Source of the DNA: DAOQTX01 sp035340715
GTDB lineage: Bacteria > Bacteroidota > Bacteroidia > AKYH767-A > OLB10
Length of the DNA: 64,000 nucleotides
Reading direction: 5' to 3'
Assembly: GCA_035340715.1 (NCBI GenBank)
Contig: DAOQTX010000005.1
Location: 1 to 64,000, forward strand
Every line of letters starts with the position of its first letter. Positions within the stretch are counted from its first letter, which is position 1. This document shows positions 46,501 to 55,936 of this stretch, one piece after another. The translations under genes were made by a program, and so were the position numbers. The notes under the pieces were generated by a model. It searched no databases, was not told the DNA's origin, and saw nothing but the letters and a program-made list of their open reading frames with translations.

Positions 46501-46522
46501 GAATGTGTTCTAAAAAGGATGC

Positions 46523-46555
46523 CAAATATAGGTATAAAAATGCTTGACTTTGCAA
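46523..46555 (-). promoter_or_regulatory. Promoter of the TonB receptor / DUF5689 operon
   Basis: On the minus strand TTG (46553-46555) and TATATTTG (46523-46530) are 22 bp apart, near the upper limit of the usual range. The -7 box ends 22 bp before the receptor's start. Confidence 0.55.
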
Positions 46556-46599
46556 GTGATGAAGAAGGAATGAGCTGGTTTTTCAGAAGGACCAAATCG

Positions 46600-46629
46600 T
46601 TTGTTGAACCGTTGTATTTTGTAGTTTTG
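46600..46629 (+). promoter_or_regulatory. Promoter of the secreted EEP-family gene
   Basis: TTTG (46600-46603) and TAGTTTTG (46622-46629) with an 18-bp spacer fit the Bacteroidota promoter consensus, 25 bp before the ATG at 46655. Confidence 0.7.
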
Positions 46630-46654
46630 TCCATTCATTAAATTAACAAGATAC

Positions 46655-47695
46655 ATGCGTTTTTTAGTATTCTTTATCATTTTGTTGTATTCAAACTTTG
46701 GCTTTGGTCAACAAAAGCAGTATAAAATTATATGTACCGGATTCTATAATCTAGAAAATCTGTTTGATACTATAGATGACCCCCATACCAATGATGCTGA
46801 TTTTCTTCCCGGTGGTGCCAACCACTATACGGCTCAAGTATATTTTGATAAACTGAGCAAACTCAGTCATGTGATTTCTGAGATAGCCATGGATAAATCG
46901 AAAGATGGATTGGCTTTAGTGGGGGTTGCTGAAGTAGAAAACAGACAAGTACTGGAGGATTTGGTGAAACAAGATAAAATCAGCAATCGAAACTATAAGA
47001 TCATACACTTCGACTCACCAGATGAGAGAGGAATTGATGTTGGCTTATTGTATAACCCGAATTATTTCAAACCGAAGAAATCGGAAGCATTGTATGTTGA
47101 CATTAGAAATGATGATGATACACCACGTTATACACGGGATGTTTTGTATGTCAATGGATTATTAGATGGAGAGTTGGTTCACTTATTTGTGAATCATTGG
47201 CCATCAAGAAGAGGTGGAGAGGAAGCCAGTGCTCCCTCACGTGCTAAAGCTGCTTCTGTTTGTAGAAACAGAATAGATTCCATTCAGTTGATTGATCCTC
47301 AGGCAAGAATTATCTTGATGGGAGATTTTAATGATGATCCTATAAGCCCCAGTATAGCAAATGTATTGGGAGCTAAAAATGACATTACTGCTATTGAGAA
47401 TAAATCACTTTACAATCCCTGGAATGATTTGTATAAAATGGGAATCGGAACATTGGCATATAACGATGCCTGGAATTTGTTTGATATGATCATTTTTTCA
47501 GAACCATATTTAAATCGTGATAGTGGTAAGTATTATTTCAGTGGTAATTATATATATAAAGAAAAATATATGATACAGAGTTCAGGACGCTTTAAGGGTT
47601 ATCCTAAACGTACGTATGATTTCAGCCGATATGCCGGAGGTTACTCCGATCATTTTCCAACATATATTGTTTGGTTAAAAGAAATCAAAGATTAA
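46655..47695 (+). CDS. Secreted endonuclease/exonuclease/phosphatase family protein
   Basis: 346 residues. Signal peptide MRFLVFFIILLYSNFGFGQ. The EEP (DNase I-like) fold is shown by FYNLENLFDTIDDP, VGVAEVENRQVLEDL, VNHWPSRRGGE, LMGDFNDDP and a C-terminal YSDHFPTYIVW (catalytic Asp-His). It is divergent from the TonB receptor/DUF5689/phospholipase-D-type group, and both sides encode secreted phosphodiesterase-like folds. It could be a DNase or a phosphodiesterase on other substrates; the family is broad. Confidence 0.9.
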   Translation: MRFLVFFIILLYSNFGFGQQKQYKIICTGFYNLENLFDTIDDPHTNDADFLPGGANHYTAQVYFDKLSKLSHVISEIAMDKSKDGLALVGVAEVENRQVLEDLVKQDKISNRNYKIIHFDSPDERGIDVGLLYNPNYFKPKKSEALYVDIRNDDDTPRYTRDVLYVNGLLDGELVHLFVNHWPSRRGGEEASAPSRAKAASVCRNRIDSIQLIDPQARIILMGDFNDDPISPSIANVLGAKNDITAIENKSLYNPWNDLYKMGIGTLAYNDAWNLFDMIIFSEPYLNRDSGKYYFSGNYIYKEKYMIQSSGRFKGYPKRTYDFSRYAGGYSDHFPTYIVWLKEIKD

Positions 47696-47769
47696 GACCG
47701 GCAATTCAGTAAGTAATAACACATTCTATTTTTTATTTTTGTGACTTGTTAATGTAATTCAATAAAATT

Positions 47770-48741
47770 ATGAAAGGACCGGTATCTCAGTTTATGGAAC
47801 AAAATTTTCTTCATTTCAATGCAGCTGCAATGATGGATGCAGCTAAGGCTTATGAGATGCATATGCAGGAAGGAGGTAAGATGATGATTACCTTGGCAGG
47901 AGCAATGAGCACCGCAGAGTTAGGGATATCGCTTGCCGAGATGATTCGAAGAGATATGGTCCAAATTATCTCCTGCACAGGAGCTAATCTTGAAGAAGAT
48001 ATTATGAACTTGGTTGCTCACTCTCATTACAAACGTGTTCCTAACTATCGCGACTTAAGTCCTCAAGATGAGTGGGATTTGCTCGAGAATCATTTCAACC
48101 GTGTAACCGATACTTGTATTCCTGAAGAAGAAGCATTTAGAAGATTGCAAAAACACATCTATAAAAGATGGAAAGATGCAGATGAAAAAAATGAAAGGTT
48201 TTTCCCTCATGAGTTTATGTATCAAATGTTGTTGAGTGGAGAGTTAGAGCAATACTATGAGATTGACCCCAAAAACTCTTGGATGTTGGCTGCTGCGCAA
48301 AAGAATTTACCAATTGTAGTTCCTGGATGGGAAGACAGCACAATGGGAAATATTTTTGCTTCTTATGTCATCAAGAATGAAGTGAAAGCTACTACTATGA
48401 AATCGGGTATTGAATACATGGTTTGGTTGTCTGACTGGTATCGTAAAAACAGTAGCGATAAAGGAGTAGGATTTTTTCAAATAGGAGGAGGGATTGCTGG
48501 TGATTTTCCAATTTGTGTTGTGCCAATGATGTATCAGGATTTGGAATGGCATGATGTTCCATTCTGGAGTTACTTTTGTCAGATTAGCGATAGTACTACC
48601 AGTTACGGTTCATATTCAGGGGCAGTACCCAATGAAAAAATTACTTGGGGTAAGTTGGATATTACAACACCTAAGTTTATCATTGAAAGTGATGCCAGTA
48701 TTGTGGCACCTTTAATCTTTTCCTGGCTGCTTGGAAAATAA
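47770..48741 (+). CDS. Deoxyhypusine synthase family protein
   Basis: 323 residues, matching the DHS family over its whole length: GGKMMITLAGAMSTAELGISLAEMIR, ISCTGANLEEDIMNLVAHSHYKRV, VPGWEDSTMGN, GFFQIGGGIAGDFPICVVPMMY, and PNEKITWGKLD, in which the lysine matches the catalytic lysine of eukaryotic DHS. Bacteria lack eIF5A, so bacterial members are thought to act on polyamines (homospermidine-synthase-like activity). No polyamine genes adjoin, so the substrate is open. Confidence 0.88.
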   Translation: MKGPVSQFMEQNFLHFNAAAMMDAAKAYEMHMQEGGKMMITLAGAMSTAELGISLAEMIRRDMVQIISCTGANLEEDIMNLVAHSHYKRVPNYRDLSPQDEWDLLENHFNRVTDTCIPEEEAFRRLQKHIYKRWKDADEKNERFFPHEFMYQMLLSGELEQYYEIDPKNSWMLAAAQKNLPIVVPGWEDSTMGNIFASYVIKNEVKATTMKSGIEYMVWLSDWYRKNSSDKGVGFFQIGGGIAGDFPICVVPMMYQDLEWHDVPFWSYFCQISDSTTSYGSYSGAVPNEKITWGKLDITTPKFIIESDASIVAPLIFSWLLGK

Positions 48742-48800
48742 AGCATGTTATATTCCTACACTTTAATTCATTACTTTGCGTTTGCTTTCAAAAAATGGGT

Positions 48801-49538
48801 ATGAGCAAGTGTTTAGTAATAATTCCTACCTACAATGAACGTGAAAACATTGAAGCTATAATCAAGGCTGTTTTTTCGTTAGAAGCGCCTTTTCACATCC
48901 TTATAATAGACGACAACTCAAAAGACGGAACGGCCGATATAGTAACGCAGCTATGCAAAGATTTCACCGGTCAATTGCATTTGTTGCAAAGACCTGGAAA
49001 AATGGGTTTGGGTACCGCTTATATTGCAGGATTCAAATGGGCGCTGGAAAAAGATTATGAGTTCATTTTTGAAATGGATGCCGATTTTTCTCATAATCCA
49101 AAGGATTTAATCCATTTATACAATGCATGCAAAAATGATGGAGCCGATCTGGCAATCGGGTCAAGATATATTGGTGGAGTAAATGTTGTCAATTGGCCAA
49201 TTGGCCGAGTGATCATGAGTTACTTTGCATCAAAATATGTGCGACTGATTACACGAATGAAAGTGTATGATACCACGGCTGGATTTAAGTGTTATCAAAG
49301 GCGGGTTTTGGAAAAAATTGATTTGAATAAAATTAAATTCATGGGCTATGCATTTCAGATTGAAATGAAATTCGCAGTCTGGAAACTTGGTTTTAAAATT
49401 ATTGAAGTGCCAATAATATTTACCGACCGTGTGAAAGGAACTTCCAAAATGAGTACCGGTATTTTTGGAGAAGCTTTTTTTGGAGTATTGAAGATGAAAG
49501 TGATGAGTTATTTTAGATCTTACGAAAAGGGTAAGTAA
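48801..49538 (+). CDS. Dolichyl/polyprenol-phosphate mannosyltransferase-like glycosyltransferase (GT2)
   Basis: About 245 residues, GT2 fold: VIIPTYNERENIEAI, IIDDNSKDGTAD, EMDADFSHNPKDL (DxD-like), AIGSRYIGG and FTDRVKGTSKMS, as in Dpm1-type enzymes that put a sugar on undecaprenyl phosphate. No C-terminal membrane helices are present. ATG 48801 is preferred; 48795 is in frame. It converges with the EamA gene with a 4-nt gap. Confidence 0.9.
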   Translation: MSKCLVIIPTYNERENIEAIIKAVFSLEAPFHILIIDDNSKDGTADIVTQLCKDFTGQLHLLQRPGKMGLGTAYIAGFKWALEKDYEFIFEMDADFSHNPKDLIHLYNACKNDGADLAIGSRYIGGVNVVNWPIGRVIMSYFASKYVRLITRMKVYDTTAGFKCYQRRVLEKIDLNKIKFMGYAFQIEMKFAVWKLGFKIIEVPIIFTDRVKGTSKMSTGIFGEAFFGVLKMKVMSYFRSYEKGK

Positions 49539-49542
49539 ACAA

Positions 49543-50397
49543 CTATTGTTTTTTACGTGTAAACCAAATATTCATCACTACTCCTGCTATGATCAGTACA
49601 ATTCCTCCTAAGGTAGTTGCAGAATAAAGTTCATCAAAGAAAAAGAATCCGGCTACCAGTGCATAGAGAACTCCTATGTAATTAAGAATAGAAACTTCAG
49701 CCACAACGCTGGTTTGCAATGCTCTTGTCATATTTATTTGACCCAATTGAGTACTAACACCAATTAGTATAAGCCAAAGCCATTCGCTTCCTTGAGGTAT
49801 TTTGAAATCAAAAAACATCATTACAAGACCAGCCAATGTTCCAACCAACATAAAGTGATAAACAATTACCATCGGGTGCTCATTATTTTTAAGTGTGCGA
49901 ATGAGCGTATAAGCAATGGCAGAAAAGAATGCGGATGTTAATCCAATTATCAAAAATAGAATTGATACATCGCTATCGAAACCTTTAATCAGAATTACTC
50001 CAGCAAATGAAGTGGCAAAAAATAACCATTGAACGATTTTTACTTTTTCACCAAGTGCAACCCAAGCGACTACAATTGTAAAAATTGGTGAGAGGTATTG
50101 TATGGTGACGGCTGTCCCAAGCCTCATGTTTTGCAACGTAACAAAATACAAGTACAATGAAAATGTGCCCACTATGCCACGTGTCCACAAAAGTATATGA
50201 CGATTTCCCTTTAAAGGAATTCCATCTCTTTTGAGTGCAATGAAACAAAACAATAAAGAGACTGAGCAGCGAAAAAAAACAATTTCACCTGTGGGTAAAT
50301 GGCTGACCATTTTTGTAAAAATGTTCATGAGTGCAAACCAAGCAGTGCTTTGCAACATAAATTTTACTCCGGCTGGTAAGTTAACAAGCCATTTCAT
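49543..50397 (-). CDS. EamA/DMT-family transporter
   Basis: 284 residues with ten transmembrane helices in two five-helix halves, each with the EamA look (STAWFALMNIFTKMVSHLPTGEIVFFRCSVSLLFCF; ILNYIGVLYALVAGFFFFDE). The substrate of such drug/metabolite exporters is not predictable. It stands alone between a convergent glycosyltransferase and pruA on the same strand (27-bp gap). Confidence 0.88.
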   Translation of the reverse strand: MKWLVNLPAGVKFMLQSTAWFALMNIFTKMVSHLPTGEIVFFRCSVSLLFCFIALKRDGIPLKGNRHILLWTRGIVGTFSLYLYFVTLQNMRLGTAVTIQYLSPIFTIVVAWVALGEKVKIVQWLFFATSFAGVILIKGFDSDVSILFLIIGLTSAFFSAIAYTLIRTLKNNEHPMVIVYHFMLVGTLAGLVMMFFDFKIPQGSEWLWLILIGVSTQLGQINMTRALQTSVVAEVSILNYIGVLYALVAGFFFFDELYSATTLGGIVLIIAGVVMNIWFTRKKQ

Positions 50398-50424
50398 GCA
50401 TCACAATTCTAATAACAATTGTGT

Positions 50425-52059
50425 TTAATCCTTGTCACTCTCCAAAAAGGGATATCGATAATCGGTAGCAGGAACAAAAGTTTCTTTTATGGTTCGTGGG
50501 CTTACCCATCGAAGCAAATTGATCATGCTGCCTGCCTTGTCATTGGTTCCCGAAGCTCTTGATCCTCCAAAAGGTTGTTGACCTACTACAGCACCCGTAC
50601 ATTTATCATTTATATAGAAGTTTCCAGCAGCATTAACGAGTTTCCTTGTTGCGTACTCAACCGCATAACGATCGTTGCTCATGATAGAGCCTGTTAGTGC
50701 ATACACACCTGTTTGATCTACCAATTCAACTGTTTTTTCAAACTCAGTATGAGGATACACATAGATGCTCAATACTGGACCAAAGATCTCCTCACACATG
50801 GTAACATAACGTGGATTTTTACATAACAACACCGTAGGTTCTATGAAATAGCCTTTGCTTTTGTCAAATTTTCCACCGGCTATTATTTCTACTTCATCGC
50901 TTTTCGAAGCGTTTTGAATATAGGATGAAATCTTGTCAAAAGATTTTTCATCAATAACTGCATTTATGAAATTGCTGAAATCTTCCGTTCCACCCATTTT
51001 AAAAGTAGAAAGATCATTGATAAGATTCTTTTTTACCTCGGGCCATAAATTGTCTGGTATATAAGCTCTTGAAGCGGCAGAACATTTCTGACCTTGAAAT
51101 TCAAAAGCAGCTCTTGATAAAGAAGTGCTGACTTCTGCGGTATCGGCTGAAGGGTGGGCTAAAATAAAATCTTTTCCTCCCGTTTCGCCAACAATGCGAG
51201 GATAGGAAGCATAGTTTTTTATGTTGCTTCCAATGCTCTCCCACACATTTTGAAAAACTCCTGTGCTTCCTGTAAAATGTATTCCCGCAAACTGAGGATG
51301 TGAAAATATCACTTGACCCGTTTCAGGCCCCGGTACATAAATCAGATTTATGACACCAGCGGGTACTCCTGCACGAATGAATATTTCCATTAAAACTTGT
51401 GCAGAATATATTTGCGAGAATGCCGGTTTCCAAACTACAACATTGCCCATCATGGCAGCCGAACTGGGCAGGTTACCAGCAATGGCGGTAAAGTTGAAAG
51501 GTGTTAAAGCAAATACGAACCCTTCGAGAGGTCTTTGTTCTACGCGGTTCCAAACTCCTTTACTGCTAATGGGTTGTTGCTTATAAATTTCACTCATGTA
51601 CTGTACATTGAATCGAAGAAAATCAATGATTTCGCAAGCACTGTCAATTTCTGCCTGAAAAGCATTTTTTGATTGACCCAACATAGTTGCTGCATTGAGT
51701 TTATAGCGATAAGGCCCTGCAATAAGATCAGCAGCTTTTAAAAAGATTGCAGCTCTTTGTTCCCATGCCATTGAAGCCCATTGCTCTCTTGCTGCTAAAG
51801 CTGCATCAATGGCTTGTTTTACATGATCCGCATTTCCTAAATGATAATGACCCAATACATGTTGATGATCATGTGGTGGATGCATGCTTACCTTTTTGTC
51901 GGTTCTGATTTCTTTTCCTCCAATGTACATGGGGACATCAATTTGCTTAGATCGTGCTTCTGCTAAAGCTTCTTTAAGTGCTTTTCGTTCTGCACTGCCT
52001 GGAGCATAATTTAGTATTGGTTCGTTTATCGCTTGGGGTACATTATAAAATCCGTACAT
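50425..52059 (-). CDS. pruA: L-glutamate gamma-semialdehyde (P5C) dehydrogenase
   Basis: A 544-residue aldehyde dehydrogenase that oxidises glutamate semialdehyde to glutamate in proline catabolism. Catalytic Cys in EFQGQKCSAASRAY, Glu in IVGETGGKDFILAHP, and the P5CDH-type C-terminus QQPFGGSRASGTNDKAG. It lacks a fused proline dehydrogenase domain, as is typical for this phylum. A TACCTTTG box lies 34 bp upstream. No putA-like gene is in the window. Confidence 0.93.
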   Translation of the reverse strand: MYGFYNVPQAINEPILNYAPGSAERKALKEALAEARSKQIDVPMYIGGKEIRTDKKVSMHPPHDHQHVLGHYHLGNADHVKQAIDAALAAREQWASMAWEQRAAIFLKAADLIAGPYRYKLNAATMLGQSKNAFQAEIDSACEIIDFLRFNVQYMSEIYKQQPISSKGVWNRVEQRPLEGFVFALTPFNFTAIAGNLPSSAAMMGNVVVWKPAFSQIYSAQVLMEIFIRAGVPAGVINLIYVPGPETGQVIFSHPQFAGIHFTGSTGVFQNVWESIGSNIKNYASYPRIVGETGGKDFILAHPSADTAEVSTSLSRAAFEFQGQKCSAASRAYIPDNLWPEVKKNLINDLSTFKMGGTEDFSNFINAVIDEKSFDKISSYIQNASKSDEVEIIAGGKFDKSKGYFIEPTVLLCKNPRYVTMCEEIFGPVLSIYVYPHTEFEKTVELVDQTGVYALTGSIMSNDRYAVEYATRKLVNAAGNFYINDKCTGAVVGQQPFGGSRASGTNDKAGSMINLLRWVSPRTIKETFVPATDYRYPFLESDKD

Positions 52060-52093
52060 ATTTGTTTGAGTTTTTAATTTGTAATGAAGTGTG

Positions 52094-52101
52094 CAAAGGT
52101 A
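52094..52101 (-). promoter_or_regulatory. -7 promoter element TACCTTTG upstream of pruA
   Basis: The minus-strand 12-mer TTACCTTTGCAC is identical to that at the metH promoter. It lies 34 bp before the pruA start, in the 57-bp gap after the helicase gene. A well-placed -33 TTG is not visible. Confidence 0.45.
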
Positions 52102-52116
52102 AGAAATTAAGAAGGT

Positions 52117-55100
52117 TTAAGCGTCTATCCTTATTAATTCAGTCTCAGGCAGATATAAAAGATATAATTCCAATGGTGTAAATCCCGCTTCCATTAGAAC
52201 CGCTTGATACGTTTTTAATTGTTCATGATGTAGTGGTGATCTTTCGGCATATTTATAATCTATCAACACAAAGCGATCATTGAGCTGAATAATTAAATCA
52301 GGTCTAAATATATTTCCATTTGGCATAGCAAATTCTTGTTCAGTAAAAACTCGATCTTTACTTACGGGAATCCATTTTTTGCTTTGCAAAAGTTGAAACG
52401 CTTTTTCTGATGCATCAATCACCTCATTCAAGATTGATCTTGGATATTTACTTTTTATCAGAAAGAGGTCTAATGCTTCTTTAAAATTATTTTTTTGAAC
52501 GCTCAAACTTAGCAAGTGATGCGCAAGTATTCCCGTATTACTGGCATCGAGTTCATGTGCAGATAGAATTCGTTCTTTTTCGCCTATGGTTGATCGAAGA
52601 AAAACAAATTCGTTCCAATCTCTGTTTGTTTGAGCGCCAAGTGTAAGCGCCTCTGTCATTTGTATTGGATCTGATGTACTATGTTTATGTTGAACAGTAT
52701 TACTCACTTCGTCACCTATGTACCAAATTTTCGAATGATCTTCTTCCTTTTCTTTCAAATATTTTAAGGCGCTATTTAACCGTTCCTTTATCAATTGATC
52801 GACTCGTTTTACTTCGTTGCTTTTTGAGTTCTTTGATGACGGTTCAATACTATATATGTAAAGCATATTTTCTGCTCGAGTAAAAGCAACATAAAAAGCA
52901 TTGATCGTATCAATCTGCTGGAGTTTTGACTCGGTGTCATACTCGTTTTTAAACCAAGTATAACTTAAGCTTGACCGATGCAATAAGGGATAGCTTCCTT
53001 TTGTTTGTAAAGGAGTGTGTTCTAATTCAACCCACATTTGATGCGCTTTATTTCCAGAACCAACAAATGACTTATCTGTAAAAGGGATAAAGACAATCTT
53101 ATATTGAAGTCCCTTTGACTTGTGAATGGTACTGATCCGAATGGCATTAATACTTTCAGAACTTTTGATGCAACATTTATCGCTGTCGTGGTTATCATCC
53201 CACCATTTCAGAAAAGATTGAATAGAAGTTCCGGCCTGATTCCGGTAAACGTGAATCAAATCAACGAAACGATCGAAATACAAATCGGAAGACAATGTAA
53301 AACCCATCAATTCGGCCAACTGCAAAACAGTATCATAAACGGCTTTTTGTTTTTGCGGATGTATTGATTGTTTTAATGGTGAGGGAAGAAAGGAGAGTAA
53401 CTGTTCCTTTTGTATAGGTTGATTTATTTGATCTAGAGCACTGCTTGAGTTTACATTTTGTTGTAATACAAAACGACAAATACTCGTCAATGCAATCAAA
53501 TTGTCCTGATCTTGTATGTAGGTTAAGCAGTGCAAAAGAAAAAGAACATGAGGAGCACTGGTCAGCATTAACGAATCGTTTGAAATAATCTGAGTAATTT
53601 GATGATCTGCCAATGCAGCTGCTACTTTGTACCCTTCATTTTTTGTATTAACCAAAATGGCCATGTCTTTCAGTTCGTATCCTTTATCTAGTAGCTCTAT
53701 TATTTTGAAAGATAAGCGACTCAGTAAATATTCTTCAGCAAGTTTTTTCTTTTTTTCTTTTGTAATTTCTTCTTTCTGAACAAATTCAATTTGTACATAT
53801 CCTTTGTTTTCGGAACTGCGTTTATTGATCTGATGAACATTGCTTGGGGCATAGGCCTGAGTTAATAATGGGGAGTAATCATCCAATGAATTTTCGATTC
53901 CACTAAAAAAAGCATTATTAAAATCGACTACATTGGACAAACTGCGATAATTACCATCTAGTGTTTTTTGATTCAAAATGGAATTGAATACACTAAGATC
54001 TTTATGGACTTCTGTTGCCATCAGTTCCATATTTCCACCTCTGAAACGGTAGATGGATTGTTTTAGGTCGCCAACCAATAGCAGCGTGCCTCCTTCAGCT
54101 AAAGCATTTTCTGCCAATGGTAAAAAGTTTTTCCATTGAATATCAGAAGTGTCTTGAAATTCATCTATAAGTAATGCTTTCAAACGAGCGCCTGTTTTTT
54201 CGTAAACTAAACCAACCGCAGCATTGTCCATACTTTTTTGCAAGATTAGCTGAACATCACTCAGCAATAGCTTTTCTTTTTCTTGCCGATATTTTTTCAA
54301 TCCTTCATCGAGTTGCTTTAGCAAACCACCCAAATACATTTGCGACAGTAAACTGGTATAACTACTATAATCAACGTAATGGTCTTTTGCGAAATCAATT
54401 AGTTCTTTGTAAACGGGATGAATTTTTTGGGTTACAATATCTTTTATAGTGGAATGAGTGCCTTTTGTAACTCCTTTTTCTGGTTCATGATAAAACTGCA
54501 TGATTCTGGAATTATCATTTTCCAAATGACCACAAAATGCGTCAAGGTATAGTTCACTTTTAAGCGCTATACTAACTGCCCCTGATGATTTATTGTTAAA
54601 ATCATCTACTGTTAGATTGTAGCTAATTAAAGCATTTTGAAATTGAACTTTTTTGGATTGATAATTTTTCTCAATCATATTGAGATTTGCATGGAGCTTT
54701 GACTTAAATACATCATTTATATCCAGCAAACGATCAATGCCTTTAACACGTTTGTTTTCACTAAACAGTTGCTGACTTATGTTTTTCAACTCATCATCAA
54801 TGTCCCATCGTTTATCTTGTTCAAGATTGTTAAGGATAAAATCGGTTAACCACTTTTGCAGATCTTTATTCGACTCACATTCTTCAAAAATATAATTGCG
54901 TAAATATTCTTTTATTTCATCGGTGTCTAATTGCAATTCGTATCTTAATGCTACATTCAATTCTCTCGACAGATGGCGTAACAGGTTATAATAAAAACTA
55001 TCAATGGTGCTGATATTGAGTTTTGAATACTGATGCAAAATGGTATGCAATAAAACTCCAGCCTTCTGCCTTAATTTATTTTCATCACAAGCTAAGGCAT

Positions 55101-55326
55101 CCATTAAATCGCTTAACATATCGTCTGATCCACCGGATGAGATTTTATATAAGTTACTCATCAATCGCTCTTTCATTTCTGAAGTAGCTTTATTCGTAAA
55201 TGTGATGGCCATGACCGACTCCAGAGAGTAATCATCTGATAGTATCAACTTCAGATACTCTTTTACTAAAGTGTATGTTTTTCCCGAACCTGCCGAAGAA
55301 CTGTAGATATCAAATCTGCTGTTCAA
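52117..55326 (-). CDS. AddA/RecB-like UvrD-family helicase-nuclease
   Basis: 1,069 residues. Superfamily 1 helicase: Walker A SSAGSGKTYTLVKEYL at about 10-25, motif Ia VMAITFTNKATSEMKERL, Walker B LLIDEFQDTSDIQW, motif III/IV GDLKQSIYRFRGGN, motif V ISTIHKSKGLQ and VI YVAFTRAENMLYI. The C-terminus is a PD-(D/E)xK nuclease (FRPDLIIQ ... LIDYKYA ... HHEQLKTYQ). This is the domain layout of the larger AddA/RecB subunit, acting in double-strand-break repair. No AddB partner is in the window. It overlaps the SGNH hydrolase gene by 4 nt. Confidence 0.88.
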   Translation of the reverse strand: MNSRFDIYSSSAGSGKTYTLVKEYLKLILSDDYSLESVMAITFTNKATSEMKERLMSNLYKISSGGSDDMLSDLMDALACDENKLRQKAGVLLHTILHQYSKLNISTIDSFYYNLLRHLSRELNVALRYELQLDTDEIKEYLRNYIFEECESNKDLQKWLTDFILNNLEQDKRWDIDDELKNISQQLFSENKRVKGIDRLLDINDVFKSKLHANLNMIEKNYQSKKVQFQNALISYNLTVDDFNNKSSGAVSIALKSELYLDAFCGHLENDNSRIMQFYHEPEKGVTKGTHSTIKDIVTQKIHPVYKELIDFAKDHYVDYSSYTSLLSQMYLGGLLKQLDEGLKKYRQEKEKLLLSDVQLILQKSMDNAAVGLVYEKTGARLKALLIDEFQDTSDIQWKNFLPLAENALAEGGTLLLVGDLKQSIYRFRGGNMELMATEVHKDLSVFNSILNQKTLDGNYRSLSNVVDFNNAFFSGIENSLDDYSPLLTQAYAPSNVHQINKRSSENKGYVQIEFVQKEEITKEKKKKLAEEYLLSRLSFKIIELLDKGYELKDMAILVNTKNEGYKVAAALADHQITQIISNDSLMLTSAPHVLFLLHCLTYIQDQDNLIALTSICRFVLQQNVNSSSALDQINQPIQKEQLLSFLPSPLKQSIHPQKQKAVYDTVLQLAELMGFTLSSDLYFDRFVDLIHVYRNQAGTSIQSFLKWWDDNHDSDKCCIKSSESINAIRISTIHKSKGLQYKIVFIPFTDKSFVGSGNKAHQMWVELEHTPLQTKGSYPLLHRSSLSYTWFKNEYDTESKLQQIDTINAFYVAFTRAENMLYIYSIEPSSKNSKSNEVKRVDQLIKERLNSALKYLKEKEEDHSKIWYIGDEVSNTVQHKHSTSDPIQMTEALTLGAQTNRDWNEFVFLRSTIGEKERILSAHELDASNTGILAHHLLSLSVQKNNFKEALDLFLIKSKYPRSILNEVIDASEKAFQLLQSKKWIPVSKDRVFTEQEFAMPNGNIFRPDLIIQLNDRFVLIDYKYAERSPLHHEQLKTYQAVLMEAGFTPLELYLLYLPETELIRIDA

Positions 55327-55919
55327 ATCAATTTGTTTTGTTGTAGTAATTGAAAAAGATCAGCTGTCCATAATTCATACATTTTGGCTGAATAATGTAA
55401 CCCATCACTGCTGAGAAGATCTTCTAAATTATTTCTGGTATAATGGGTAATGTCGAGAAAAGGAACTTTATAACGATCGCAAATTTCTTTTTTACTTTTA
55501 TTAAATGCATCGATCTCCAAAGCAATTTTATTTCGGTCTTTCCCTTCAGCAAAAGGAGTGCATCCCCAATCGGGGATAGATAATACAACAACATTCTTTT
55601 GCTTGGAGAATTGAATGGCTTGTTTCAACAGATTTTCAAATTCGGAGCGATAATTCTCCAAACTTCTTCCCCTATACTGATTGTTTACTCCTATCAGCAA
55701 GGTTACGATATCGTAGCATTGATGAATCTTCTCCTCATCAATAGCTTTTTGCAATTCGTCCGTAGTCCAACCGGTAGTGGCAATTATTTTTGGAACATCA
55801 AATACCAAACCTTTTTGCAGCAATAGCTGATGAAGTTGGTTTGGAAAATTGTCTTCTAATACTACTAATTCGCCAATGGTATAAGAATCGCCTAAGCAAA
55901 GAATAGTTTTTGTACTCAT
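55323..55919 (-). CDS. SGNH/GDSL hydrolase
   Basis: 198 residues, no signal peptide. Block I ILCLGDSYTIGE (nucleophile S11), block III VNNQY with Asn, and block V LSSDGLHYS (Asp and His) make a full SGNH active site. Family members are esterases or lipases with varied substrates. The 4-nt overlap with the helicase-nuclease gene downstream implies cotranscription but no functional link is clear. Confidence 0.9.
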   Translation of the reverse strand: MSTKTILCLGDSYTIGELVVLEDNFPNQLHQLLLQKGLVFDVPKIIATTGWTTDELQKAIDEEKIHQCYDIVTLLIGVNNQYRGRSLENYRSEFENLLKQAIQFSKQKNVVVLSIPDWGCTPFAEGKDRNKIALEIDAFNKSKKEICDRYKVPFLDITHYTRNNLEDLLSSDGLHYSAKMYELWTADLFQLLQQNKLI

Positions 55920-55936
55920 TAAAAAAGAAATTCAAA

